From assembly GCA_003552745.1 (NCBI GenBank), contig PUOG01000079.1:1-8217 (forward strand): a DNA stretch of 8,217 nt, read 5' to 3'. Under the pieces are notes generated by a model. That model was not told the origin of the DNA. It searched no databases and saw only the letters and a list, made by a program, of their open reading frames with translations. The position numbers were made by a program, and so were the translations under genes. The stretch is from Spirochaetaceae bacterium. Lineage in GTDB: Bacteria; Spirochaetota; Spirochaetia; DSM-27196; SKKC01. Within the stretch, counting starts at the first letter, position 1. Every line of letters starts with the position of its first letter. Below, piece by piece: positions 1-6,028 of this stretch.

Positions 1-737
1 CCGCTTTCTGATCCGTGCACCATCGGTAGCATCACGCCGGCGACAAGACCGACGATGCTCGAGGCGAGAACCGGTCCAGCCTTGTATCGATGGCTTATGA
101 CGAAGGTCAGCACCGCGCCGACGGTCGAATAGACGATCAGCGGCGCCCCGATACTCCACGCGTACACCGCTTCACCCGAGAGTGGCCTTCTGAGTATCAG
201 CGCGGACACCACGGTGCCGGCCCATGCGATCGTTCCGAGCTTGCCGCCGAAACCCGCGAGCACGTGTTTGCTCGCAACGAAGACGAGTGCGCTGATAACT
301 CCGGCGAGTAGCATCTCCGCGTGTCCGAACACCTGTGCAGATGCCATTCCGGCGAACGAGCCGCAAAACGCGGGGACCCCGAGCTCCTTGCACCAGAGCG
401 CGGCGACCATTCCGACAAGCGATGAGGCGATGACTGCTCCCAGCCCAACGTCGACGCTCAACCAGAAGGCGATCACTGCGCCGAGGATAACGGCGATGAA
501 TGCCGGTAGATCGTCGGACATACCGAAACGGTGGGTGGACTCGCCACCGGATATGCATCGCCCCCACTCAGCGGGAAACACCGAGAGAATCCCGAGAGTC
601 CAGACAGCGAGTATCGGGAAAGCCGCGGATTGCCGGCCTGCACCGACGACGGTGCCGCCCGCATAGAGGAGACAAGTGAAGAGAGCGAGCACCAGAAACC
701 CGCCCGACGAGGCCGTGCGCCCGATGTCCCGAGTCAT
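1..737 (-). CDS. Polytopic membrane protein of unknown family, C-terminus cut by window edge
   Basis: The frame is open from an ATG at 737 to the left edge, giving 245 codons with no stop. I do not recognise the family. The protein is very hydrophobic, with candidate membrane segments near residues 12-31, 36-55, 77-95, 97-115, 120-136, 140-160, 166-183, 192-214 and 220-240, separated by short loops. Residues 86-109 and 207-230 align without gaps at an offset of 121, with 12 of 24 identical (both begin GAV and carry ASS-hydrophobic-VG), and Pro78/Pro199 fit the same offset. This points to two tandem homologous halves, the second incomplete here. The start is four nt after the spoVR stop, and AAGGA (745-749) inside the spoVR end serves as ribosome site with a 7-nt spacer. 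It is therefore probably the fourth gene of the prkA-yeaH-spoVR operon. Transport or channel activity is possible but unproven. Confidence 0.8.
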   Translation of the reverse strand, partial: MTRDIGRTASSGGFLVLALFTCLLYAGGTVVGAGRQSAAFPILAVWTLGILSVFPAEWGRCISGGESTHRFGMSDDLPAFIAVILGAVIAFWLSVDVGLGAVIASSLVGMVAALWCKELGVPAFCGSFAGMASAQVFGHAEMLLAGVISALVFVASKHVLAGFGGKLGTIAWAGTVVSALILRRPLSGEAVYAWSIGAPLIVYSTVGAVLTFVISHRYKAGPVLASSIVGLVAGVMLPMVHGSES

Positions 738-741
738 CACT

Positions 742-2133
742 TCATCCTTCACCGACGGCGAGCAGCTGTTCGTTTCCCTGGCTGTCGGCGGTGACGAGCC
801 GGACCGGGCGTCGCCACACACGGTGGATGTAATCGAGCACCTTTCGGGCGCGCTGCTGATCGAGTCCTCGACCGTCGGTTCGGTAGTCGTGGTGAAGCGT
901 CAGCATACCGTCGGCGGAGAGCTCGGTCACGTACACACGCGGTGCGCCGAAGTGGAACTTCGGAGCGAGGATGGTTTCGCGCAGCTCGTGCAAATCTCGC
1001 TCGCGAACCGTGTACCGTTCGGCGCCGGTACGATCGCGGCTCCTGGTGTATGTGAAAAGCTCGAGGCGATCGGCGGTCTCCTCGTCGAGATAGTTGCGCA
1101 CGAAGCCGAAGTCATCCTCTTCGGAGCGGATTCGCATTGCCGCGTCTACACCATGCTCGTCAATTATCCGCTCCCACATGACGTACCCGACGTGATACGG
1201 GTTTATTGAAACCGAAACGGTGCGGGCGCCTCCATACGGTCGGACGACGTCGGAATGTGCCTTGAGTGCATCGAGGTAGATCGGCTCCGGCAGGAAGTCA
1301 GCCTCGCGCAGCATGCCCGCATGCCAGTAGCTCGCCCACCCCTCGTTCATGATCTGACAGGCAAAGACCGGATAGAAGTAGAACGACTCTTCGCGCACAT
1401 CGAGAAAGATGTCGCGCTCCCAATCGGCGAGATCGGGGGCATAATTGGCGATGAACCACAACAGGTCGTACTCAGGGTGCGGCGGAATCGAGGCGCGACT
1501 TCCCTCGCGAACTCTCGGATGCTCTTCTTCTCTCGCCTCGCCGGGAAGCGTCGAATAACGCCCGCGAAACCCCTCCGGCCGTTTCGTCTCCTCGCGTTCG
1601 ACGAACTCGGGATAACGCAATCTCCGTAGCCCACGCCCGGTATCGATATGTTGCTCCAGAGCGAGCGCCGCGTCAAGCACCTGCTCGACCTCCGGCCTTC
1701 CGTGCCGTTCCATTGCCGACTCGATCCGGCGTGCCCGCTCGGCCGCCTGCTCGACGATTCGGTAACCGACCTGTGACTGCATTCGGTCGAATAGCTCGTT
1801 CTTCTTGGAGAAGTCCGCATGTGCGAGTACATGGGCGGTCACAAGGGTATTCTCGGCAATACTGTTATCCTCGATGAGATAGGCACGATTCGGATTGCCG
1901 GGGAAGACCACTTCAAAGATTCGTGAGGCTCCCATGCGATGCTGTACGTACTGATAGATGTAGCGCACGCCGAACGACCAGTGCGGCATTCGCACCGGAA
2001 GACCGTAGACGGCGACCTCCATCATGAAACTGGTCGGCACTACCTCGAAGTCTACCGGGTAGAAGTCGAGGCCGTTCTCCCGGGCAAGATCCTCGAGGCG
2101 ACGGGTGAACTCTTTCAGCTTCGTACTGCTCAT
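742..2133 (-). CDS. spoVR: SpoVR family protein
   Basis: A 463-residue protein, close to the usual family length of about 470-510. It shows the family's conserved blocks: an H-x3-H-x-DFSKKN stretch at residues 101-112, NEGWASYWH at 263-271, NPYHVGYVMWERI at 311-323, and a late LHHDYR-x2-G block at 413-422. There is no signal peptide or membrane segment, so it is probably cytoplasmic. The name comes from a Bacillus subtilis gene involved in spore cortex formation; the E. coli homologue is YcgB. The biochemical activity is not settled. It starts three nt after the yeaH stop with only a weak upstream GGATGAG, which suggests translational coupling. Its stop lies four nt before the next gene. This family usually sits with prkA and yeaH, as here, so the assignment is firm although the mechanism is unknown. 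Confidence 0.96.
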   Translation of the reverse strand: MSSTKLKEFTRRLEDLARENGLDFYPVDFEVVPTSFMMEVAVYGLPVRMPHWSFGVRYIYQYVQHRMGASRIFEVVFPGNPNRAYLIEDNSIAENTLVTAHVLAHADFSKKNELFDRMQSQVGYRIVEQAAERARRIESAMERHGRPEVEQVLDAALALEQHIDTGRGLRRLRYPEFVEREETKRPEGFRGRYSTLPGEAREEEHPRVREGSRASIPPHPEYDLLWFIANYAPDLADWERDIFLDVREESFYFYPVFACQIMNEGWASYWHAGMLREADFLPEPIYLDALKAHSDVVRPYGGARTVSVSINPYHVGYVMWERIIDEHGVDAAMRIRSEEDDFGFVRNYLDEETADRLELFTYTRSRDRTGAERYTVRERDLHELRETILAPKFHFGAPRVYVTELSADGMLTLHHDYRTDGRGLDQQRARKVLDYIHRVWRRPVRLVTADSQGNEQLLAVGEG

Positions 2134-2136
2134 CGA

Positions 2137-3303
2137 CTACTCATCCGATGATGCCTGGCGATGGAAGAAGGCACGGATCGCCTCCCACACGTCCGAATCG
2201 GCGTGGACCGTGTAGCCGGCAACCGGGTAGTTGCGCGCTTCGAGCGATCGAAAGAGGCGACCGGTCTCCGACTTGCGCGATTCGAACGGATTCTGTGGAG
2301 TTTCGACGAAGCCCATGAAGTTCACTATCGAACCGAGCTCGGCGAGCGCGGCGTCGGCGGCCTCACGATCGTCTCCAAAGTTGTCACCGTCGGAAGCGTA
2401 GAAGAGATAGAGATTGTAGCGCGCCGGGGAGTATCGCTCCCGGAATATTTCGATCGCAAGCCGGAATGCGGTCGATGCGATCGTGCCGCCGGTGGCCGAA
2501 ACCTGGAAAAACTCCTCCTCGCTGAACTCCCACGCCTCGTTCGTGTGTGCGATGAAAACGGTTTCGAGACCACGGTATTGACGTCGCAACCCCTGAGTCG
2601 CCCAGAAGAAGAACGCCTTCGCGAGCTTGCGCCGCCGTTCATCCATACTCGCCGAGGCGTCGAGCACGAAGGCTACGACCGCGCTCGTGGCCGGCCGTTT
2701 GCGTCGTGCAAGCTGGCGGAACCGCAGATCGTCGTCGGTGAACGCGGGACCGTCGGGTTGGGCGGCGCGCCGTTTTATCGCTTCCTTAATCGTTCGCCGG
2801 CGGTCGAGACGAGCACGCGGGCCTCGTCGGTCCCACCCCTCGCGAACGAGCTCTTCGTCGGTCAGTGCGTCGGTCACCTTCGGCTTCAGATCGGGCAGTG
2901 CGAGCTCTTCCCAGATCCAGTCGACGATATCGTCGACCTTCAACTCGAGCACGAACTGCAGCTCGCCACCCCCGCTGCCACCCTCGCTCGGCTCATCACC
3001 CTTCTTACCGCGACGCGCTCTTCCGGCACGGGGACGACGGTAGACGTCACCGGGTTTTCCCGGGCCCTGCCCCACACCGGTTTCCTCCTCGTCATCGCGG
3101 AGTCTGAAACGGTAGTGTTCGAGGAAGCGTACCGGCACACGAACCGTCCGGTCGCTCGGACGACTGAGTACGTCGACACCGGCGACAAGATCGCCGAAAC
3201 GATCGCGCACCGTCTCCCGGACTTTCTCATTGTGCCGCAGCCAGTCGCGCGCACCGCGGGAGAAGAGATCGTACCATCGATTATCGGAGCTACCGCCACT
3301 CAT
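2137..3303 (-). CDS. yeaH: YeaH/YhbH family protein (DUF444, von Willebrand A-like)
   Basis: A 388-residue soluble protein of the DUF444 family (YeaH in E. coli, YhbH in Bacillus). The first ~60 residues are basic and probably helical. Residues ~70-115 are a low-complexity linker rich in Gly, Arg, Lys and Glu, common in this family. From about residue 205 there is a von Willebrand A-like fold with an apparently intact metal-ion-dependent adhesion site: DASAS (215-219), TGGT (271-274) and SDGDNF (304-309). Such domains usually bind a divalent cation and mediate protein contacts; an AAA+ ATPase paired with a vWA protein (PrkA with YeaH) resembles MoxR/vWA and Mg-chelatase pairs. The ATG start follows GGAG (3311-3314) at 7 nt, and the gap from the prkA stop is 18 nt. 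Function is inferred from family and neighbours. Confidence 0.95.
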   Translation of the reverse strand: MSGGSSDNRWYDLFSRGARDWLRHNEKVRETVRDRFGDLVAGVDVLSRPSDRTVRVPVRFLEHYRFRLRDDEEETGVGQGPGKPGDVYRRPRAGRARRGKKGDEPSEGGSGGGELQFVLELKVDDIVDWIWEELALPDLKPKVTDALTDEELVREGWDRRGPRARLDRRRTIKEAIKRRAAQPDGPAFTDDDLRFRQLARRKRPATSAVVAFVLDASASMDERRRKLAKAFFFWATQGLRRQYRGLETVFIAHTNEAWEFSEEEFFQVSATGGTIASTAFRLAIEIFRERYSPARYNLYLFYASDGDNFGDDREAADAALAELGSIVNFMGFVETPQNPFESRKSETGRLFRSLEARNYPVAGYTVHADSDVWEAIRAFFHRQASSDE

Positions 3304-3321
3304 CAGGCCTCTCCCCGACAG

Positions 3322-5259
3322 TCACTCCTGCGAGAGGAGTGTGGTTACGTAGTTGAGAGCTTCCCGTGCGCTGTGTTCATCATAGCCGTAATCCTGAACG
3401 AGTCTGTCTTCGACCGCGGAAATCTTCCTCCGCGTCTCCTCATCCGGCCGCGTACTCGATGTAACGAGGCGCAGCACATCGCGCCGTTCCTCGAACAGAT
3501 ACTGCTCAACCGCCTCGCGCAGCCGGGCATGGCTCGAAAGGGAGAACTTCTCTCCGCGCTTGTATGCGCCCATCGCCTTTCGCACCACTTCCTGCCGGAA
3601 AGACTGCTTGCCGGAGTCGGAGATGCTGATCTTCTCCTCGACCGAGCGCAGGAATCGCTCATCGGCATCACGCTCTTCACCGGTAATCGGATCGTTCACT
3701 TTCCGGTTGTCGAGCACCGCCTCGACTTCATCGAGATACTTGTCGAGCAGCTCATGCGCCTCATCCTCGAAGGATACGAACAGCGCCTTGTGCACATCCT
3801 CCTTTACCCACCGGTTGTAGAAGTCCTTTCGGGTGGTGACCAGCAGATCGACCCAGCGCTTCTTCGTCTTGCTGTCCATGCGGGCATCCGACTCGATCGT
3901 GTCCTTCAGCGAGAGCAGAACCTCCATGGATGTCAGGCTGTAGCTTTCGCTGCGGCTAATCGCACCGGCGAGCGCGTTGACGACGAATCGCGGACTGACG
4001 CCGTCCATCCCCTCGTCGGGATGCTCACCCTGAATGCGCTCCACTTCCCGCTGTGAAACACCTTCCACATCCTCCCCGGCGTACAACCTTACCTTTTTCG
4101 CAAGATCGAGATCCTCGCGCTCGGACTCGCGCAGACGCGTGAGAACGGCGAATACCGCGGCAACGCGCAGCGCGTGCGGGTCGAGGTGCACCTCGCGGAA
4201 GGTCGGCGTGGCGGAGGTGAGCTTCCGGTAGATCCGCGCTTCGTCGGGATACCGTAATGTGTACGGAACCTGCACGATCACCATGCGGTCGAGAAGCGCT
4301 TCATTCTCCTTCTCCTGGAGAAACTTGTGAAACTCGGCCATGTTCGTGTGCGCGACGATCGATTCGTCCACGTGAATCAACGGAAAGCGGGAGACCTTGA
4401 CGTTCTTCTCCTGTGTCAGCGTCAGCAGGAGATAGAGAAACTCGCGTTTGACCTTCAGGATCTCGATCATCTCGAGCAGACCGCGACTCGCCGCGTACAC
4501 GGCGCCGGACCACGACCATGCCCGCGGGTCACCTTCGTCGCCGTATACGGCGACCTTGGATAGATCGACCGAGCCGACCAGGTCGGCGATGTCGGCGGTC
4601 GTCGGGTCATGCGGAGCGTACGTTCCGACACCGACGCGGGCTGCCTCACTTATGAAGACCCGCTCGACCGGCATACGGGTGAAGTCGTCGTCGTAGTCTT
4701 CATGCAGGATCGCACGGGTGTACGGGGAAAGCTCTCCCTCGACTCGCACGCCGTAGGTGTTCTCGAAGTCCGCCCGCTTGCTAAACGGAATCAGGTTCAG
4801 CGGAGACTCGTGGATCGGACTTCCCTTGATGGCGTAGATCGCACCTTCGTCGGTGCGGCTGTACTCCTCGAGCCCGCGCTTCAACAGCGTGACCAGGCTG
4901 GACTTGCCGCCCGAAGGTGGGCCGAGCAGAAGCAACAGTCGGCGGCCGACTTCCGAGCCTTCGCTCGCCGCTTTGAAGTAGTTGGCTACCCGCTCGATCG
5001 CCTCGTCGACTCCGAACAGCTCGCTGCTGAAGAGGTTGTAGCGGGTGACCGACTCCCCTTCATCCGAGCGAGTGCTGCCGTACCAGCGCATCATGTCCCA
5101 GACATACTGGTGACTCGTGCGGGCCAACCGCAGCGGGTCGGTGGGAAGTATCTGCTCGAGAAACTCTCCGAATGTTCCCTCCCACCGCTTTGCCTGTTGC
5201 TCCTTGCTGTAGCTGCTCAGCGACTGGAGAAACTCACTACGTCTGTCCGTATCCGACAT
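3322..5259 (-). CDS. prkA: PrkA family AAA+ ATPase / serine protein kinase
   Basis: A 645-residue protein, matching the family (YeaG 644, Bacillus PrkA 631). Residues 1-~390 form the PrkA AAA domain. It has Walker A GPPSGGKS (113-120), the conserved RGLLEMIEILK helix (259-269), a sensor-like AHTN-x2-E stretch (303-309), and DRM-x-IVQVPYTLRYPDE (324-340) with its candidate arginine finger. Residues ~400-645 are the C-terminal domain historically called the kinase region. PrkA is annotated as a serine kinase, and some later work argues for AAA+ or protease activity, so the catalytic role is open. The frame stays open 86 codons upstream, but I choose the ATG at 5259: GGAGG (5267-5271) lies 7 nt before it and the resulting length and N-terminus fit the family. 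This is the first gene of the operon; in enteric bacteria the homologue is induced in stationary phase and nitrogen starvation. Confidence 0.96.
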   Translation of the reverse strand: MSDTDRRSEFLQSLSSYSKEQQAKRWEGTFGEFLEQILPTDPLRLARTSHQYVWDMMRWYGSTRSDEGESVTRYNLFSSELFGVDEAIERVANYFKAASEGSEVGRRLLLLLGPPSGGKSSLVTLLKRGLEEYSRTDEGAIYAIKGSPIHESPLNLIPFSKRADFENTYGVRVEGELSPYTRAILHEDYDDDFTRMPVERVFISEAARVGVGTYAPHDPTTADIADLVGSVDLSKVAVYGDEGDPRAWSWSGAVYAASRGLLEMIEILKVKREFLYLLLTLTQEKNVKVSRFPLIHVDESIVAHTNMAEFHKFLQEKENEALLDRMVIVQVPYTLRYPDEARIYRKLTSATPTFREVHLDPHALRVAAVFAVLTRLRESEREDLDLAKKVRLYAGEDVEGVSQREVERIQGEHPDEGMDGVSPRFVVNALAGAISRSESYSLTSMEVLLSLKDTIESDARMDSKTKKRWVDLLVTTRKDFYNRWVKEDVHKALFVSFEDEAHELLDKYLDEVEAVLDNRKVNDPITGEERDADERFLRSVEEKISISDSGKQSFRQEVVRKAMGAYKRGEKFSLSSHARLREAVEQYLFEERRDVLRLVTSSTRPDEETRRKISAVEDRLVQDYGYDEHSAREALNYVTTLLSQE

Positions 5260-5263
5260 CAGG

Positions 5264-5271
5264 CTCCCTCC
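5264..5271 (-). promoter_or_regulatory. Ribosome binding site that fixes the prkA start
   Basis: The minus strand reads GGAGGGAG here, with GGAGG (5267-5271) ending 7 nt before the ATG at 5259. This near-perfect Shine-Dalgarno supports that start over upstream in-frame codons such as the ATG at 5349, which has only a GGCGGG directly against it. Confidence 0.8.
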
Positions 5272-5310
5272 GGCTCGATGAAAAGCCAACGGGATGTACC
5301 ACCTGTCAGT

Positions 5311-5336
5311 ATCGCTGCACCCGGTCAGGGAGCGAT
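5311..5336 (-). promoter_or_regulatory. Predicted stem-loop in the prkA leader
   Basis: On the minus strand ATCGCT-CCC pairs with GGG-(TGC bulge)-AGCGAT around a five-base loop, giving nine base pairs with one three-base bulge. It ends about 50 nt before the prkA start codon and leaves the ribosome site free. There is no following T-run, so it is not an ordinary intrinsic terminator. A role in mRNA stability or translation is possible; a chance structure cannot be ruled out. Confidence 0.35.
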
Positions 5337-5394
5337 CAAGTGCCACCATCCCGCCTTCGGACGATGTTGCGCCGCCCGTTCTCACGGATAACCA

Positions 5395-5429
5395 CGTATA
5401 GTTTAATACCGCACCTTCCCGGTCGTTAA
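5395..5429 (-). promoter_or_regulatory. Candidate prkA operon promoter
   Basis: On the minus strand TTAACG (5424-5429) is followed after 18 nt by TAAACT (5400-5405), each matching four of six bases of the housekeeping consensus. An overlapping CTATACG (5395-5401) matches six of seven bases of the enteric stationary-phase -10 motif. That is notable because the E. coli homologous operon depends on RpoS, but it is only meaningful if this organism has such a factor. Transcription would start near 5390, giving a leader of about 130 nt. Confidence 0.3.
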
Positions 5430-5497
5430 CCCGGGTCTGCGAACAATATACAGCTATTGAAGCAGGACCACCGAAACACCTTACGGAATTACAAAGA

Positions 5498-5503
5498 ATT
5501 ATA
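5498..5503 (-). promoter_or_regulatory. Perfect TATAAT box, possible distal prkA promoter
   Basis: The minus strand reads exactly TATAAT here, within the AT-rich patch. The position 17 nt upstream reads GACCGC, which is not a -35 box, and there is no extended -10 TG. If used, the promoter would need an activator and would give a leader of about 230 nt. It overlaps one of two GAATTA repeats on the other strand, so it could equally be part of an operator. Confidence 0.2.
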
Positions 5504-5533
5504 TGGATCTCACGCACACGGCGGTCCCGGCAC

Positions 5534-5563
5534 TTGCGGTCCCCTTGATCGTGTACCTACACT
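5534..5563 (+). promoter_or_regulatory. Candidate promoter of the MarR-family gene (leaderless)
   Basis: TTGCGG (5534-5539) and TACACT (5558-5563) are separated by 18 nt. The -10 ends only 7 nt before the ATG at 5571, so transcription would begin at or next to the start codon. This fits the absence of any Shine-Dalgarno sequence before that ATG. Matches to consensus are three of six and four of six. Confidence 0.4.
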
Positions 5564-5570
5564 CCTGTGC

Positions 5571-5957
5571 ATGGCGTCCGACGCTGAGCTCGGTCGAACA
5601 AGAGAGTGCCACTGTTTGGCGGCGCGCAGCGAAGCGCGGCGCATCACGCGGCTTTACGAGGAACACCTGCGGCCACACGGATTACGGGCGACACAGTTTA
5701 CCGTGCTGGCCGCGCTGGCGATCGTCGGTCGGGCACCCATCAACGAGCTCGCCACCTCGCTGGGCCTCGAACGAACGACACTCACGCGAAGCTCGGTGTT
5801 GCTCGAACGCGACGGGTATATCCGTGTAGCCCATTCGGAGGACGGCCGACGGCGCCCGCTCGAGCTGACGCGAGCCGGCCGCCACAAGCTCGACGAGGCA
5901 TATCCGGCCTGGAAAGAAGTACAGGATCGAATCGATCGCGAGCGAGCCGGCGCTTAG
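5571..5957 (+). CDS. MarR family transcriptional regulator
   Basis: A 128-residue winged helix-turn-helix repressor-type protein, slightly short for MarR (about 140-150). After a short N-terminus with Cys13-His-Cys15, a helix rich in Arg leads into LRATQFTVLAAL (38-49). The DNA-binding helices span INELATSLGLERTTLTRSSVLLERDG at about 57-82, and the wing carries SEDGRRRPLELT (89-100). A short C-terminal helix would complete the dimer interface. MarR proteins bind palindromic operators as dimers and are released by small ligands or oxidation; the two cysteines suggest possible redox or metal sensing. The frame is open from a TTG at 5457, but those 38 residues look unlike the family and lack a ribosome site, so I choose the ATG at 5571. 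The gene is divergent from prkA and may regulate itself, prkA, or both. The ligand is unknown. Confidence 0.88.
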   Translation: MASDAELGRTRECHCLAARSEARRITRLYEEHLRPHGLRATQFTVLAALAIVGRAPINELATSLGLERTTLTRSSVLLERDGYIRVAHSEDGRRRPLELTRAGRHKLDEAYPAWKEVQDRIDRERAGA

Positions 5958-5994
5958 TCAAAATGATGTGAACGCCCGTCGTGTCGGCGCCCCG

Positions 5995-6018
5995 GGTCCC
6001 GGCGGACCAGATACCGCC
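5995..6018. terminator. Overlapping hairpins between convergent genes, possible weak terminator
   Basis: GGTCC (5995-5999) pairs with GGACC (6004-6008) over a four-base loop, and GGCGG (6001-6005) pairs with CCGCC (6014-6018) over an eight-base loop. The two stems overlap and exclude each other. They lie in the 71-nt gap between the convergent MarR and methyltransferase genes, where a bidirectional terminator would be expected, but neither strand has a T-run after them. Confidence 0.25.
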
Positions 6019-6028
6019 GCCCGTTCTG

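Larger units (their letters stand above)
5260..5570. other. Divergent intergenic region between prkA and the MarR gene
   Basis: These 311 nt separate the start codons of two divergently transcribed genes. The half next to prkA (5260-5390) is GC-rich and would be the prkA leader; it contains a predicted stem-loop. The middle (5390-5510) is clearly richer in A and T than the flanking genes and holds candidate promoter elements and a pair of GAATTA repeats. The last 40 nt carry the candidate MarR-gene promoter. I see no tRNA, recognised riboswitch or convincing small gene. The prkA frame is open leftward from 5517, but it lacks family-like sequence before the chosen start. Confidence 0.6.

Noticed and set aside
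214..666. Plus-strand frame rich in Pro, Ala, Ser and Thr
   Set aside because: Its composition is what the complement of a membrane-protein gene gives; the minus-strand frame at 1-737 has convincing membrane segments and an internal repeat.
676..1209. Plus-strand frame of 177 codons antisense to spoVR
   Set aside because: It is the mirror of a conserved SpoVR coding region, with low-complexity composition and no family resemblance.
2161..4056. Long plus-strand open frame of 631 codons antisense to yeaH and prkA
   Set aside because: It has no ribosome site, no recognisable domain, and crosses the yeaH-prkA junction. GC-rich codon use on the opposite strand readily leaves such frames open.
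5457..5570. Upstream extension of the MarR protein from a TTG
   Set aside because: The added 38 residues do not resemble MarR N-termini, no ribosome site precedes the TTG, and the ATG at 5571 suits a promoter and family length.
5371..6027. Twelve-base repeat GCCGCCCGTTCT at 5371-5382 and 6016-6027
   Set aside because: In a GC-rich window of this size one or two 12-base repeats are expected by chance, and the contexts differ.
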